The translations under genes were made by a program, and so were the position numbers. Of a stretch of DNA of 64,000 bases, positions 16,330 to 25,011 are shown in pieces. The stretch covers positions 434,414-498,413 of the forward strand of contig NZ_FNKN01000003.1 in assembly GCF_900102175.1 (NCBI RefSeq), in the 5' to 3' direction. The stretch's first letter is position 1. Each line of letters starts with the position of its first letter. Below the pieces are notes generated by a model. The model saw only the letters and a program-made list of their open reading frames with translations. It did not search any database and had not been told where the DNA came from. The stretch is from Microbacterium sp. cf332. GTDB lineage: Bacteria; Actinomycetota; Actinomycetes; Actinomycetales; Microbacteriaceae.

Positions 16330-17184
16330 ATGAGCGCGCCCGACGTCCTGCGATACACCGCCTTCAGCTCGCACTCGGCGGGCGGCAACCCCGCGGGCGT
16401 CGTGCTCGATGCCGGAGAGCTCGACGAGCGCGAGATGCAGCGCATCGCCGCCCAGGTCGACTACGCCGAGACGGCTTTCGTCACGGGAACGACCCCCGCC
16501 GGCGAACAGACGGTGCGCTACTTCTCGCCGATCGCCGAAGTGCCTTTCTGCGGGCATGCCACGGTCGCGACCGCGGTGGCGCTCGCCGAGCGTGACCGCG
16601 TCGGGTCGGACGGGACCGTGCGCTTCTCGACACCGGTCGGGGTCGTCGCCATCGCGGTGTCGCGCGACGCCGACGGCATCCGCGCCGCGTTCACGAGCAT
16701 CGAACCGACGGTCGGCGCGCTCCGGGAGACCGACCTCGACGCGATCCTCGACCTGCTCGGCCTGACGCGCGACGACCTGCACCCGGACCTTCCGCCGCGC
16801 ATCGCGAACGCGGGCAACCCGCATCCGGTCATCGTGCTCGCACACGAGGCGACCTTCGACGCGTTCTCGTTCGATGCGGACGCGGTCCGCGCACTCATGG
16901 ACGAGCGCGGGTGGCCGGCCACGATCACCGTCGCCTTCCGCGCGGGGACTGACCGCTTCGTCGCCCGCAACCTGTTCCCGGTGGGCCGGATCACCGAGGA
17001 TCCGGCGACGGGCTCGGCCGCCGCGTCGTTCGGCGCCTACCTGCGCGAGCTCGGCGCCGTCATCGCCCCCGCGACGATGACGATCGAGCAGGGGCGGCAC
17101 GTCGGCCGGCCGGGAGAGCTCACCGTCATGATCCCCGCGGTCGGCGGGATCACGGTCTCGGGGCACGCCGTGCCGATCGACTGA
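16330..17184 (+). CDS. PhzF-family isomerase/epimerase
   Basis: A 284-residue two-lobed protein of the phenazine PhzF/diaminopimelate-epimerase-like superfamily. The expected catalytic glutamate is Glu47 in VDYAETAFV. PFCGHATVATA and the C-terminal VGRITEDPATGSAAASFGAYL are family signatures. No other phenazine genes are present, so a role in phenazine biosynthesis is unlikely; most such genes have unknown substrates. It stands alone between convergent and divergent neighbours. Confidence 0.88.
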   Translation: MSAPDVLRYTAFSSHSAGGNPAGVVLDAGELDEREMQRIAAQVDYAETAFVTGTTPAGEQTVRYFSPIAEVPFCGHATVATAVALAERDRVGSDGTVRFSTPVGVVAIAVSRDADGIRAAFTSIEPTVGALRETDLDAILDLLGLTRDDLHPDLPPRIANAGNPHPVIVLAHEATFDAFSFDADAVRALMDERGWPATITVAFRAGTDRFVARNLFPVGRITEDPATGSAAASFGAYLRELGAVIAPATMTIEQGRHVGRPGELTVMIPAVGGITVSGHAVPID

Positions 17185-17203
17185 CTCCGAGCGCGCATCC
17201 CGC

Positions 17204-18238
17204 TCAGGGCAGAAGTCGGGCGAGCGACGAGACCACGAAGAAGACGACGGGGGCCATCAGCAGCGCGAGCGCGACGAGGTTGAGCCATCGGTGGTCGCGC
17301 AGCAGGGCGAGGTACTCCCGCAGCAGGGCGCTCGGACGGTAGTAGCGCGCTGAACGGGCGCCGATGGCGTGACCGGCCATGTCGAGGGTGCGCAACAGCG
17401 TCGCCGCGCGGAAGGCGTGGTAGTCGCTTGTAACCGCGAGGACCGGGCCGACGATCTCGCGCTCGGCGAGGATGCTGCGCGTGAGCGTGAGGTTCTCCTC
17501 CGTCGTGCGCGACTCGTCCTCGACGATCAACCGGTCGCGGGGTGCGCCGAGCGAGACCGCGTACTCGGCCATCGCGGCGGCCTCGCTGCGGGGTTCGTCC
17601 GCACCCGTGCCGCCCGACACGACGAGCACCGAGTCGGGGTAGCGCCGCTGCGACGCGACCCCGAGGTCGACGCGCTGAGCGAGAAGCGGCGGAACGCTGC
17701 CGTCTCGCCGGAGGCCCGAGCCGAGCGTCACGACGGCTGCCGGTGCAGCGCGACGGCGCGCGATGCGCGCGTACACGGCCGACCAGCAGAGGTAGGCGAC
17801 GAACCCGGTGCCGACGTAGCCGATGGGACCGGCGAGAAGGAGGAGCACGACGGCGAGCTGCAGCCATCCGACCGCTATCGCGAAGATTCCGAGCCCCAAG
17901 AACCCGAGGACGCCGATCCCCGCGATGAGCGAGAGGAGATTCGCGAGCGAGCGTCCCTCGCGTCGCACCATCACCAGGCCGTTGGCGAGCAGTGCTGCAC
18001 CCAGGCAGATGGCCGACGCCAGCGGGATGACGAGCAGCAGCAGCCCGCCGACGATCGTGCGCGCGCCGTCGGGCAGGGGAGCGAGCACGGCCGCCGCTTC
18101 GAGGACGAAGCCCACGACCGACATGACGAGCGAGGCCGCGGCGAGGGTCAGCAGCACTCCGGGCAGCAGGCGGCGGGGATCTCGCGAAGCGAGGACGGCT
18201 CCCACGGCGGCGAACACGAACGTGAGGAAGCCGGGCAC
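17204..18238 (-). CDS. YdcF/ElyC-like DUF218 membrane protein
   Basis: A 344-residue protein. The first about 155 residues carry several membrane helices. The C-terminal DUF218 domain has VVTLGSGLRRDGSVPP, LVVSGGTGADEPRSEAAAMAEY and the segments DESRTTEENLTL and VTSDYHAFRA typical of YdcF/SanA/ElyC proteins. A final helix (WLNLVALALLMAPVVFFVV) follows. Members are linked to cell-envelope integrity, but the chemistry is unknown. It lies 20 bp from the PhzF gene tail-to-tail and 16 bp downstream of the MarR gene on the same strand. Confidence 0.85.
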   Translation of the reverse strand: MPGFLTFVFAAVGAVLASRDPRRLLPGVLLTLAAASLVMSVVGFVLEAAAVLAPLPDGARTIVGGLLLLVIPLASAICLGAALLANGLVMVRREGRSLANLLSLIAGIGVLGFLGLGIFAIAVGWLQLAVVLLLLAGPIGYVGTGFVAYLCWSAVYARIARRRAAPAAVVTLGSGLRRDGSVPPLLAQRVDLGVASQRRYPDSVLVVSGGTGADEPRSEAAAMAEYAVSLGAPRDRLIVEDESRTTEENLTLTRSILAEREIVGPVLAVTSDYHAFRAATLLRTLDMAGHAIGARSARYYRPSALLREYLALLRDHRWLNLVALALLMAPVVFFVVSSLARLLP

Positions 18239-18254
18239 GATTCCAGCCTAGAGT

Positions 18255-18731
18255 TCAGCGCTCGGGTGACGCGTCCGTCGCGCGGCGCGGCTCGCGGAGA
18301 GCGCGGGCCATGCGGCGGAGCGCAAGGAAGACGGTCTGCCGATCGGGGTCGTCGATGTCGGCGAGCATCCGCAGCTCGACCCCGCGGACCGCTGCGGTGG
18401 CCGCAGCCAGACGTTCGCGGCCACGCGGCGTCAACTCGGTGGGCAGTGCCTTGCCCGAGGTCGGGACCGCATCGCGGACGACTTCGCCGTCGCGCTCGAG
18501 CGTCTGCAGGAGCACGTTCATGCTCTGCCGTGTCACGAAGGTTCCGCGGGCGAGATCGGAGTTCGAGAGTCCGGGCCGCTGGGCGAGCAGCTCGAGGCAC
18601 GAGTAGTGGGTGATGTTCATGCCGAGGGGGCGCAGCACCTCCTCCATCGCCGCGCGGAGCGCGCTCGAGACCTCCTTCACGAGGTAGCCCATCGACGTCT
18701 CGAGATCGATGCCGCTATCGCCTTGACTCAT
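18255..18731 (-). CDS. MarR family transcriptional regulator
   Basis: A 158-residue regulator with the MarR winged helix at about residues 45-105 (LAQRPGLSNSDLARGTFVTRQSMNVLLQTLERDG) and flanking dimerisation helices. The start codon coincides with the first operator palindrome (18731-18746) and there is no ribosome site upstream, so the message may be leaderless. It is divergent from a VOC-family gene. Two identical-type operators between them suggest it represses both genes. Confidence 0.88.
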   Translation of the reverse strand: MSQGDSGIDLETSMGYLVKEVSSALRAAMEEVLRPLGMNITHYSCLELLAQRPGLSNSDLARGTFVTRQSMNVLLQTLERDGEVVRDAVPTSGKALPTELTPRGRERLAAATAAVRGVELRMLADIDDPDRQTVFLALRRMARALREPRRATDASPER

Positions 18732-18752
18732 GTCAGTATTCTGACATATGGT
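18723..18752 (+). promoter_or_regulatory. Predicted promoter of the VOC gene
   Basis: TTGACT (18723-18728) and TATGGT (18747-18752) are separated by 18 bp. The first MarR palindrome fills the spacer and the second covers the predicted transcription start, a typical repression layout. Confidence 0.5.
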
Positions 18753-18772
18753 CGGATGTCAGAAAACTGACA
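18731..18772. promoter_or_regulatory. Twin MarR operators
   Basis: TGTCAGTATTCTGACA (18731-18746) and TGTCAGAAAACTGACA (18757-18772) share perfect TGTCAG/CTGACA arms around 4-base centres, with centres 26 bp apart. They lie exactly between the MarR gene and the divergent VOC gene. Confidence 0.85.
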
Positions 18773-18787
18773 CGAAAGGACGTCATC

Positions 18788-19156
18788 ATGCCCGTCACCG
18801 GACCCGATTTCATCTCGCTGCAGGTGCGCGATCTCGACGCATCCCAGGCGTTCTACGAGCGCTATCTCGGCCTCGTCCGTTCGCCCGCCGGGCCGCCGCA
18901 CGCCGTCGTCTTCACCACCGAGCCGATCGCGTTCGCGCTTCGCGACCCACTGCCCGGGGTCGACCTCGACGCGCTCGCCCAGCCGGGTCAGGGGGTCGCT
19001 CTCTGGTTCCACGCGTCCGGCGTGCAGGAAATCCACGACGCGTTGGTCGCCGACGGGCGTCAGATCGTCGCTGAACCTGTGGACGGCCCGTTCGGCCGCA
19101 CCTTCACCTTCGCCGACCCCGACGGATACCACGTCACCTTCCACGACCGCGGCTGA
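18788..19156 (+). CDS. VOC/glyoxalase-fold protein
   Basis: A 122-residue single-domain vicinal-oxygen-chelate protein: FISLQVRDLDASQAFYERYLGL at the start and FTFADPDGYHVTFHD at the end, the two halves of the paired beta-alpha-beta-beta-beta fold. Such proteins bind metal and act as lyases, dioxygenases or antibiotic-binding proteins; no specific reaction can be assigned. GAAAGGA precedes the ATG. It is controlled by the divergent MarR regulator, suggesting a detoxification role. Confidence 0.82.
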   Translation: MPVTGPDFISLQVRDLDASQAFYERYLGLVRSPAGPPHAVVFTTEPIAFALRDPLPGVDLDALAQPGQGVALWFHASGVQEIHDALVADGRQIVAEPVDGPFGRTFTFADPDGYHVTFHDRG

Positions 19157-19200
19157 GGACGGCGTCGGGCGCCGGCGCGAGCGACTGTTAGGTTCGCTGG

Positions 19201-19440
19201 GTGCAGAGTCTGTGGGAGCGCATCGCCGCGAGTTCGGTCGCGACACCGTTCGGGGTGATCGTCATGCAGGCGATCGTCTGGGTGGGGATGTCGGCGATCT
19301 GGATCCCGTGGGCACTGAACGGCGGCGACGTCATCCGCGTCGTCCTGGCGATCATCTCGCCGCTCCTCGCCACCTACTGGGTCGTGGCCCTCGTGTTCGG
19401 CATCCGGCGCCGCCGCGAGGCGCGGGAGCGACGCGACTGA
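19201..19440 (+). CDS. Small membrane protein, unknown
   Basis: A 79-residue protein starting at GTG with two hydrophobic helices (about 14-36 and 43-67) and an arginine-rich cytoplasmic tail (RRRREARERRD). I do not recognise a family with confidence. Similar two-helix proteins are common in Microbacteriaceae. Its stop is immediately followed by the next small membrane gene. Confidence 0.6.
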   Translation: MQSLWERIAASSVATPFGVIVMQAIVWVGMSAIWIPWALNGGDVIRVVLAIISPLLATYWVVALVFGIRRRREARERRD

Positions 19441-19653
19441 TTGGTTCCGCTCCGCATTGGATGGCGCGCCGGTGGTGTGGCGTTGGCTCTCTTCGGGACT
19501 CTGATGTTCGTTTCGAGCCGGGATGCAGCCTGGCTGATCTCGCCGTTGCTCGTCGGAGCGTCGTTCGTGCCGGCCATCATCGCTATCGTCGTCGTCAACC
19601 GCCGCTCGGCCGGCTCGCCCACGCGAGGCGGGGCGACCGATCCGGCGGAGTGA
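19441..19653 (+). CDS. Small membrane protein, unknown (uncertain start)
   Basis: Up to 70 residues with two hydrophobic segments (about 10-26 and 30-50) and a polar Gly/Ser/Arg tail. The TTG directly after the previous stop is the only obvious early start; a GTG 12 codons later is possible. Codon-position GC bias fits coding sequence but there is no recognised homologue. Confidence 0.4.
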   Translation: MVPLRIGWRAGGVALALFGTLMFVSSRDAAWLISPLLVGASFVPAIIAIVVVNRRSAGSPTRGGATDPAE

Positions 19654-19703
19654 CAGCGCAATAAGGGCCAGGCGCGATCATTTCCAGCAGCGCGCCGAGA
19701 ATG

Positions 19704-19741
19704 CGAAATGGCTCAGGGCTGGAGGCGCCTGAGCCATTTCG
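19704..19741. terminator. Terminator between convergent genes
   Basis: A 14-bp stem (CGAAATGGCTCAGG at 19704-19717 with 19728-19741) and 10-base loop, located between the small membrane gene and lsr2. A and T runs sit within the arms. Confidence 0.65.
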
Positions 19742-19756
19742 GATGCGGGTGATGCG

Positions 19757-20101
19757 TCAGTTCGCCGCGCGGTATGCGTCGAGCACAGCGGCGGGGACGC
19801 GGCCGCGCTCGTTCACGGTGTGACCGTTGGCGCGTGCCCATTCCCGGACGGCGCCGAGGTCGACGTCGCTCTTCGAACGCGAGGAACGGCCGCTGCTGCG
19901 GCGGGGCGCACTCGAGGATGCGGAACGGGCGACGTCGACATACGGCGCGAGGGCGTTGTAGAACTTGTCGGCATTGCGGTTGGACAGGTCGATCTCGTAC
20001 GAACGTCCCTCGACGGAGAAGGAGATCTGCTTTCCTTCGCCGTCTTCGAGAACGGTGCCGTCGAGATCGTCGATGAGCTGGGTGATTTGCTTGCGGGCCA
20101 T
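19757..20101 (-). CDS. lsr2: Lsr2 nucleoid-associated protein
   Basis: A 114-residue Lsr2. The N-terminal dimerisation domain reads [23 protein letters not shown] and the C-terminal DNA-binding domain reads [26 protein letters not shown], where RGR is the AT-hook-like minor-groove contact. A Ser/Arg linker connects them. Lsr2 silences AT-rich, often horizontally acquired DNA in actinobacteria. No ribosome site is evident before the ATG. The upstream 120 bp are unusually AT-rich for this genome, which fits autoregulation. Confidence 0.95.
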   Translation of the reverse strand: MARKQITQLIDDLDGTVLEDGEGKQISFSVEGRSYEIDLSNRNADKFYNALAPYVDVARSASSSAPRRSSGRSSRSKSDVDLGAVREWARANGHTVNERGRVPAAVLDAYRAAN

Positions 20102-20227
20102 GCGCTTACTTTATGCCCGCGGCCTGTGTCGATGCGATCCGCGAAGAAGAGATGTGGATGATTTGTTTTCATTCTGAGGATATGCATAGGAAGCGCGCTC
20201 GCAGCACGCTCATTCCGGACCAGGAGA

Positions 20228-20992
20228 TCATCGTCTTCGCGCGACGACGACGGCGACGATTACTGCAGCCGGTATCGCCACAGCGCCGAACAGTTGCGTG
20301 AGGCCGAGAAGCGGAGGTGCATCACCCAGCGCGCAATCCGGAGACCACTCAGACGCGGCGAAATGCACCAGGAGCATCGGTAGCGACGCGGCACCCCCAG
20401 CGCATCCGAGGGTCAACAGGTGACCCATGAGCCTCTCTTTCGGTCGCAGGCGCCGCGCGATCATCCGGACGAGCAGGAGGGGAAGGCCGAGGCAGATCGA
20501 GAGCGTAACGATCCAGGCGACAACGGTAGCCGGGCGCACCATCGCGGACCAGAACTCGGGTGACGACGAGCATCCGGGAAGTCCGGAGATAAGTGCCCCG
20601 GCGGCGAGCGTGAGGGCGGCGAGATAGAGGACGGTCGTTGCGCGCGACGACGCGACGGTGGACCGCGCCGAACCGGCATCCATCTTGTGCACCCAGCCGC
20701 GTCCAAGAAAAGGGCGCCAGCCGAATTCCGCTATCTCGAGGGCTTCTTCTTCGGGTCCACGTTCGTACCACTCCAATCCCCATTCCGCTTCGAGTCGCGC
20801 CGGCAGGTCCCATTCGTCGGCGTAGAAGTCGCCCGGGGTGTCAGGTACGGCGGGCGGCGAGAGAATGCCGATCCACCAACCGGGAGCGGTATCGGGGATG
20901 AGGAAGAGCAGCCGGCCTTCCCAGGGCCCGGTGGTCGCCCGGGCGATTCGCCCTTGCGGCGCCCAGAAGTCGCTATCCGGCTGCATGAACAC
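20228..20992 (-). CDS. Hypothetical membrane protein
   Basis: A 254-residue protein not recognised. The first about 105 residues are soluble and rich in Trp and acidic residues (WWIGIL, EWDLPARLEAEWGLEWYERGPEEE). Four hydrophobic helices follow (about 115-137, 150-175, 190-210, 228-250). AGGAGG lies five bases before a GTG at 20992 and eleven before an ATG at 20986, so the start could be either. It lies upstream of and codirectional with lsr2 but separated from it by an AT-richer gap. Confidence 0.65.
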   Translation of the reverse strand: MFMQPDSDFWAPQGRIARATTGPWEGRLLFLIPDTAPGWWIGILSPPAVPDTPGDFYADEWDLPARLEAEWGLEWYERGPEEEALEIAEFGWRPFLGRGWVHKMDAGSARSTVASSRATTVLYLAALTLAAGALISGLPGCSSSPEFWSAMVRPATVVAWIVTLSICLGLPLLLVRMIARRLRPKERLMGHLLTLGCAGGAASLPMLLVHFAASEWSPDCALGDAPPLLGLTQLFGAVAIPAAVIVAVVVARRR

Positions 20993-21113
20993 CGACTCCT
21001 CCTGTTGCCCCAGGAACGGACGTTACCGGGTCGGCGCAGAGAACGCCCCCTTCGATTTTCGGATCCCCGGAGGGGAGTGGCCGAACCCCGAAGGGGGCGG
21101 TGGTCGTGAACGC

Positions 21114-22274
21114 TCAGGCGCCGGTGGAGGCGAACTCCGGATGCAGCACCACCTTCGTCCAGCCGTCGTCGCGGTTGTCGAAGTGCTCGTAGGCCCGCGG
21201 CGCGTCATCGAGGCCGAGGTCATGGCTGACGATCTGCGACGGCGTCGCCTTGCCGCTGACGATCAGATCGCGAAGCGCCCGGTTGTACTTCTTCACCGGA
21301 CACTGGCCGCTGCCGAGCTTCTGCCCGCGGAACCAGAACTCGCCGAAGTCGAAAGCGACCTGTCCCTGCTTCCCGAGCGGATCGGGTGAACCGGGGTCCT
21401 GCGGGATGAACACCCCGACGACGCCTATCTCGCCGGTGAACCTCACCGACTTCACGAGGCGGTTCAGGGTCAGGTTCGGCTGCTCGTTGCCGTCGGCGTC
21501 GTGCGCCTGGTAGCCGACGCACTCGCATCCGTTGTCGGCGCCCAGCCCCATCGTCATCTCGTTCACCGCCTCGACGGGGTCGACCTTGGAGTCGTCGATC
21601 GCGATACCGCCGATCTCCTCGATCTTGCGCAAACGGTCGGGGTGGCGGTCGACGACCATCACCTTCGACGCGCCCTTGATGATTGCCGAGTAGGCCGCCA
21701 TCCATCCGACCGGACCCGCCCCGTAGATGACCGTCTGATCACCGGGCTTCACGTGAGCGAGCTCCGTCGCGTGGTAGCCGGTCGGGAAGATGTCGGCCAG
21801 CATCACGTAGTCGTTCTGCTTCTCCTCGGCATCCTCGCCGAGGCGCAGGCAGTTGAAGTCGCCCCACGGCACGCGCAACAGCTCCGCCTGCCCGCCGGGC
21901 CAGGGGCCCATGTCGGCGAACCCGTAGGCGGCACCGGCCCACGCGGCGTTCGGTTGAGCCGTCAGACAGTAGTTCGTCAGCCCGCGTTCGCAGTTCTTGC
22001 AGTGCCCGCACGCGACGTTGAACGGCATCACGACGTAGTCGCCGACCTTCACCTTGTCCACTCCGTCACCGACCTCGATGACCTGGCCGAGGTTCTCGTG
22101 ACCGAACCAGCGACCGGTCTCGAAATCGGTTCGGCCCTCGTACATGTGCAGGTCGGACCCGCAGATGTTCGTGGTGGTGATGCGGACGAGCACGTCGGTG
22201 GGGCGCTCGATGCGCGCGTCGGGAACGTCCTGGACGCTGACCTTCCGCGGGCCCTCGTAGACGACAGCTTTCAT
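21114..22274 (-). CDS. Zinc alcohol dehydrogenase, formaldehyde-dehydrogenase-like
   Basis: A 386-residue enzyme resembling glutathione-independent formaldehyde dehydrogenase. Catalytic zinc ligands are Cys38 (NICGSDLH) and the His59-Glu60 pair; the structural zinc cysteines are 89, 92, 95 and 103 (CGHCKNC...C). The NAD loop is YGAGPVG at 184-190. GGAGAGATC precedes the ATG. A second zinc dehydrogenase gene lies 112 bp upstream on the same strand. It probably oxidises formaldehyde or a related aldehyde/alcohol; the exact substrate is inferred only from family resemblance. Confidence 0.88.
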   Translation of the reverse strand: MKAVVYEGPRKVSVQDVPDARIERPTDVLVRITTTNICGSDLHMYEGRTDFETGRWFGHENLGQVIEVGDGVDKVKVGDYVVMPFNVACGHCKNCERGLTNYCLTAQPNAAWAGAAYGFADMGPWPGGQAELLRVPWGDFNCLRLGEDAEEKQNDYVMLADIFPTGYHATELAHVKPGDQTVIYGAGPVGWMAAYSAIIKGASKVMVVDRHPDRLRKIEEIGGIAIDDSKVDPVEAVNEMTMGLGADNGCECVGYQAHDADGNEQPNLTLNRLVKSVRFTGEIGVVGVFIPQDPGSPDPLGKQGQVAFDFGEFWFRGQKLGSGQCPVKKYNRALRDLIVSGKATPSQIVSHDLGLDDAPRAYEHFDNRDDGWTKVVLHPEFASTGA

Positions 22275-22386
22275 GATCTCTCCTTCTTCGACAGTGATGA
22301 ATGGGATGCAGTGAGTCGTTCAGTCGACGGGGAGCCGCGGGTCACCTCCTCGCGGCGGCCGGCACGGCGCAGGGCGACCCGACGGT

Positions 22387-23556
22387 TCAGGGCCGGAACA
22401 CGGCGCGGACACAGCCGTCGTCCTTCTGCTTGAACATCTCGTAGCCGGCCGGTGCTTCGTCCAGCGGCATGATGTGCGTGGCGAGGTGCTCGGTGATCAG
22501 CTCGTCGCGCGACATCCTCTCGAGCAGCATCGGGATGTAGCGATGACCGTGCTGCTGCGCGGAACGCAGCGTGAGGCCCTTGTTCATCAGGGGGCCGAGC
22601 GGGAACTTGTCGACGAAGCCGCCGAAGACCCCGAGGACGAAGAGGCTGCCGCCCTTGCGAGCCGCGAAGATCGCTTCGCGTACGGCGGTCGGCCGGTCGG
22701 TCTGCAGTCGCAGCTGCTGCTTGACCTGGTCGTAGGCGAAATCGACGCGGTCGGAGTGCGCCTCCATCCCGACGGCTTCGATGCAGACGTCCGGTCCGCG
22801 ACCGCCCGTCAGCTCACGCAGTTCGGGAAGCACCTCGCTCGTCTCGTAGTTCAGCGTTTCGGCGCCGATGATGTCCGACACCTGAGACAGGCGCTCCTGG
22901 TACCGGTCGATGACGATCACCCGTTCGGCGCCCAGCAGCAGCGCGGCGCTCGCCGCCATCTGTCCGACGCCGCCGGCGCCCCAGACGGCGACCGTGTCGC
23001 CGGGCTTGACCCCTCCGAGGTCGGCACCCATCCATCCCGTCGGGGCGGCATCCGATGCGAACAGGGCGCGCTGATCGCTGACGCCCTCGGGCACGGTGAA
23101 GGCCCCCTGATCGGCGTAGGGCACGCGGATGTACTCGGCATGGCTGCCGGCCCATCCGCCGAGTGCGTGGGAGTAGCCGTAGCAGCCGCCGGGTGCCTGA
23201 CCCCACAGCATCTCGGGGATCCCCGCATTGGGGTTGCCGTTGTCGCACAGCGAGAACAGGTCGTTCTTGCAGTACCAGCATCTGCCGCAGCTGATGAACG
23301 AGCACACGACGACCCGATCGCCCACGCGGTGCTTCGTCACGGCCGAGCCGACTTCGACGACCTCGCCGATGAACTCGTGACCGAGCACGTCGCCGGCGCG
23401 CATGGTCGGCACGTAGCCGCCGAGCAGGTGGAGGTCGGATCCGCACGTCGTGGTGAGGATCACCCGCACGATGATGTCCTGCCGATTGAGAATGGCCGGG
23501 TCGTCGACGCTCTCCACCTCGAGCTTGTTGACGCCGGTCCAGCACAGAGCCTTCAC
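22387..23556 (-). CDS. Zinc-dependent alcohol dehydrogenase
   Basis: A 389-residue medium-chain dehydrogenase. Catalytic zinc ligands are Cys38, His60 and Glu61; structural cysteines are 90, 93, 96 and 104. The coenzyme loop is WGAGGVGQM. It is paralogous in layout to the gene downstream. The GTG start overlaps the stop of the upstream 155-residue gene (GTGA), so these two are translationally coupled. Substrate unknown. Confidence 0.88.
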   Translation of the reverse strand: MKALCWTGVNKLEVESVDDPAILNRQDIIVRVILTTTCGSDLHLLGGYVPTMRAGDVLGHEFIGEVVEVGSAVTKHRVGDRVVVCSFISCGRCWYCKNDLFSLCDNGNPNAGIPEMLWGQAPGGCYGYSHALGGWAGSHAEYIRVPYADQGAFTVPEGVSDQRALFASDAAPTGWMGADLGGVKPGDTVAVWGAGGVGQMAASAALLLGAERVIVIDRYQERLSQVSDIIGAETLNYETSEVLPELRELTGGRGPDVCIEAVGMEAHSDRVDFAYDQVKQQLRLQTDRPTAVREAIFAARKGGSLFVLGVFGGFVDKFPLGPLMNKGLTLRSAQQHGHRYIPMLLERMSRDELITEHLATHIMPLDEAPAGYEMFKQKDDGCVRAVFRP

Positions 23557-24020
23557 AGCACCCCACCGCCCTTGGCCTTGTCCTCGGCTGCGTCGACCGC
23601 CGCGCCGAAGAGGGTGATCGAGCGGTGTCCGTGCGGCCGGGGCGTGGCCTGAAGCACCTCTCCGGTCTCGAAGACCTGCTTCGCGTCGCGAAGGGCCGTG
23701 CGCAGGATCTGCTCGGGGTCGGCGTCGTCGTCGTCGGATGACAGCTCGGCGCCTTCGCGGATGCGGGCATGGACCTCGAAGCCCTTGTCACCCGGCGCGG
23801 GCTCGATCCGGATCTCGAGGCCGTCGGCTATCCGTTGCAACGGTTCGGGATGATGGCCGCGGAAGGTTTCCGCGTCACCCAGCACCGTCACCGCCTTCCA
23901 TCCTTCGGGATGACGTCCGTCGCCGACGGATTCCTGCTTCTTGCGCACCAAGGACCGTGCCACCAGTCCCGCCGCCGCCACACCGGCCGCACCTGCTGCA
24001 ACCGCCGCTTTCACGTCCAT
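23553..24020 (-). CDS. Hypothetical protein coupled to alcohol dehydrogenase
   Basis: A 155-residue protein not recognised by family. An Ala-rich hydrophobic N-terminus (VKAAVAAGAAGVAAAGLVA) could be a membrane anchor or uncleaved signal. The rest is soluble, with GWKAVTVLGDAETFRGHHPEPLQRIADGLEIRIEPA suggesting a small alpha/beta domain. It overlaps the dehydrogenase start by four bases, so a functional link is likely, but the role is unknown. Confidence 0.65.
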   Translation of the reverse strand: MDVKAAVAAGAAGVAAAGLVARSLVRKKQESVGDGRHPEGWKAVTVLGDAETFRGHHPEPLQRIADGLEIRIEPAPGDKGFEVHARIREGAELSSDDDDADPEQILRTALRDAKQVFETGEVLQATPRPHGHRSITLFGAAVDAAEDKAKGGGVL

Positions 24021-24181
24021 GTCTGCTCCTTCGTTCTTACGTCGTCGCTCATGAGCCGCCCATGCTGGGGGCGTGTGGCACCGTCGACACAGGGGGTTAT
24101 GGCGGGCCGGATCGAGGAGGACAATCGGTGCGCGCCCACACGGACCGGCACGGCCGCGGCACCCCGATGCGGCGCGCCGGA

Positions 24182-24811
24182 TCAGCTCGACTGCGTGAGG
24201 CTGGTGATGAGGTTGATCGCGACGGCGACCACGAAGGTGCCGTAGAAGTAGGCCAGCAGTGCGTGCCCGAAGGCGATGCGACGCGACGGGGTGGAGGACT
24301 GCGTCACGCTGGTGGCGCTGTACGCCATGCCGATCCCGAAGGCGGCATAGGCGAAGTCGCTGTACGACGGGTCTTCGTCCTGATCGAAGTCGAAGCGGTG
24401 ACGCTCATCGTGGTAGTACATGCGGGCGTATTTGAACGCGTAGACCGTGTTGACCAGCGCCCAGGCTGCGACGACGCCGATGACCGCGAGAATCGCGCAG
24501 GCCGCGCCGATCGGATCGCGCTGCTGGCTTCGCAACAGCGCGAAGACCACGCCCACCAGGCTGACGAACGTGGCCCCGATGATCAGGGTGTCGACGAGCC
24601 GACGGGCTTTGCCCTCGTGCAGTGCGAGCTCGCGCGTTCGGTCGGGTCCGGCATGCCAGGCCTGCGCCCACGACCACGTGAGGAAGATCCCGGCAGCGAC
24701 AGCCCAGCCGAGCAGCGGAGCGAGTTCCGCGGCCTCGAGCAGTATCGGAATGATGGCGACGACGATTCCGAGGGCTGCCGAGACGGCGGCTTTGACGGCG
24801 ATGTGCGACAT
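24182..24811 (-). CDS. DUF1345 membrane protein
   Basis: A 209-residue polytopic protein with about five helices and the DUF1345 pattern: GWAVAAGIFLTWSW near the start, WALVNTVYAFKYARMYYHDE in the middle, then SDFAYAAFGIGMAYSATSV and HALLAYFYGTFVVAVAINL. Function unknown. It stands 160 bp upstream of the dehydrogenase cluster on the same strand, in a set of stress-type genes. Confidence 0.85.
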   Translation of the reverse strand: MSHIAVKAAVSAALGIVVAIIPILLEAAELAPLLGWAVAAGIFLTWSWAQAWHAGPDRTRELALHEGKARRLVDTLIIGATFVSLVGVVFALLRSQQRDPIGAACAILAVIGVVAAWALVNTVYAFKYARMYYHDERHRFDFDQDEDPSYSDFAYAAFGIGMAYSATSVTQSSTPSRRIAFGHALLAYFYGTFVVAVAINLITSLTQSS

Positions 24812-24898
24812 GGGGGTCCTCCGCTGAGCGGCCGCCGACGGAGTTCGGCTGACCGTCCGCGCACCCTGGACCCGCCGCCCTGTGCGCGCGGACCCCCT

Positions 24899-24914
24899 TG
24901 ACGCGCGTGCGTCA
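24899..24914. repeat. Small palindrome in the DUF1345-YCII gap
   Basis: TGACGCGCGTGCGTCA has perfect 6-bp arms and a 4-base centre. It lies in the 200-bp gap between the YCII and DUF1345 genes, which otherwise shows nothing I can assign. It could be an operator or a weak terminator of the YCII gene. Confidence 0.35.
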
Positions 24915-25011
24915 GGAGCGGAGGGTTCGGGGTGGGCTCATGGTGGGCGCGTATGCCGCTCGCCGAACCCGCACCGCCGAGCTCTGCGGCGCCACGCTCT
25001 GCGCCGCCGAG

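Noticed and set aside
16330..17184. PhzF-like gene as evidence of a phenazine cluster
   Set aside because: No other phz gene is present, and PhzF-fold proteins are widespread with other roles.
19441..19653. Second small membrane frame as a firm gene
   Set aside because: Kept only at low confidence: it needs a TTG start directly on the previous stop and has no recognisable ribosome site.
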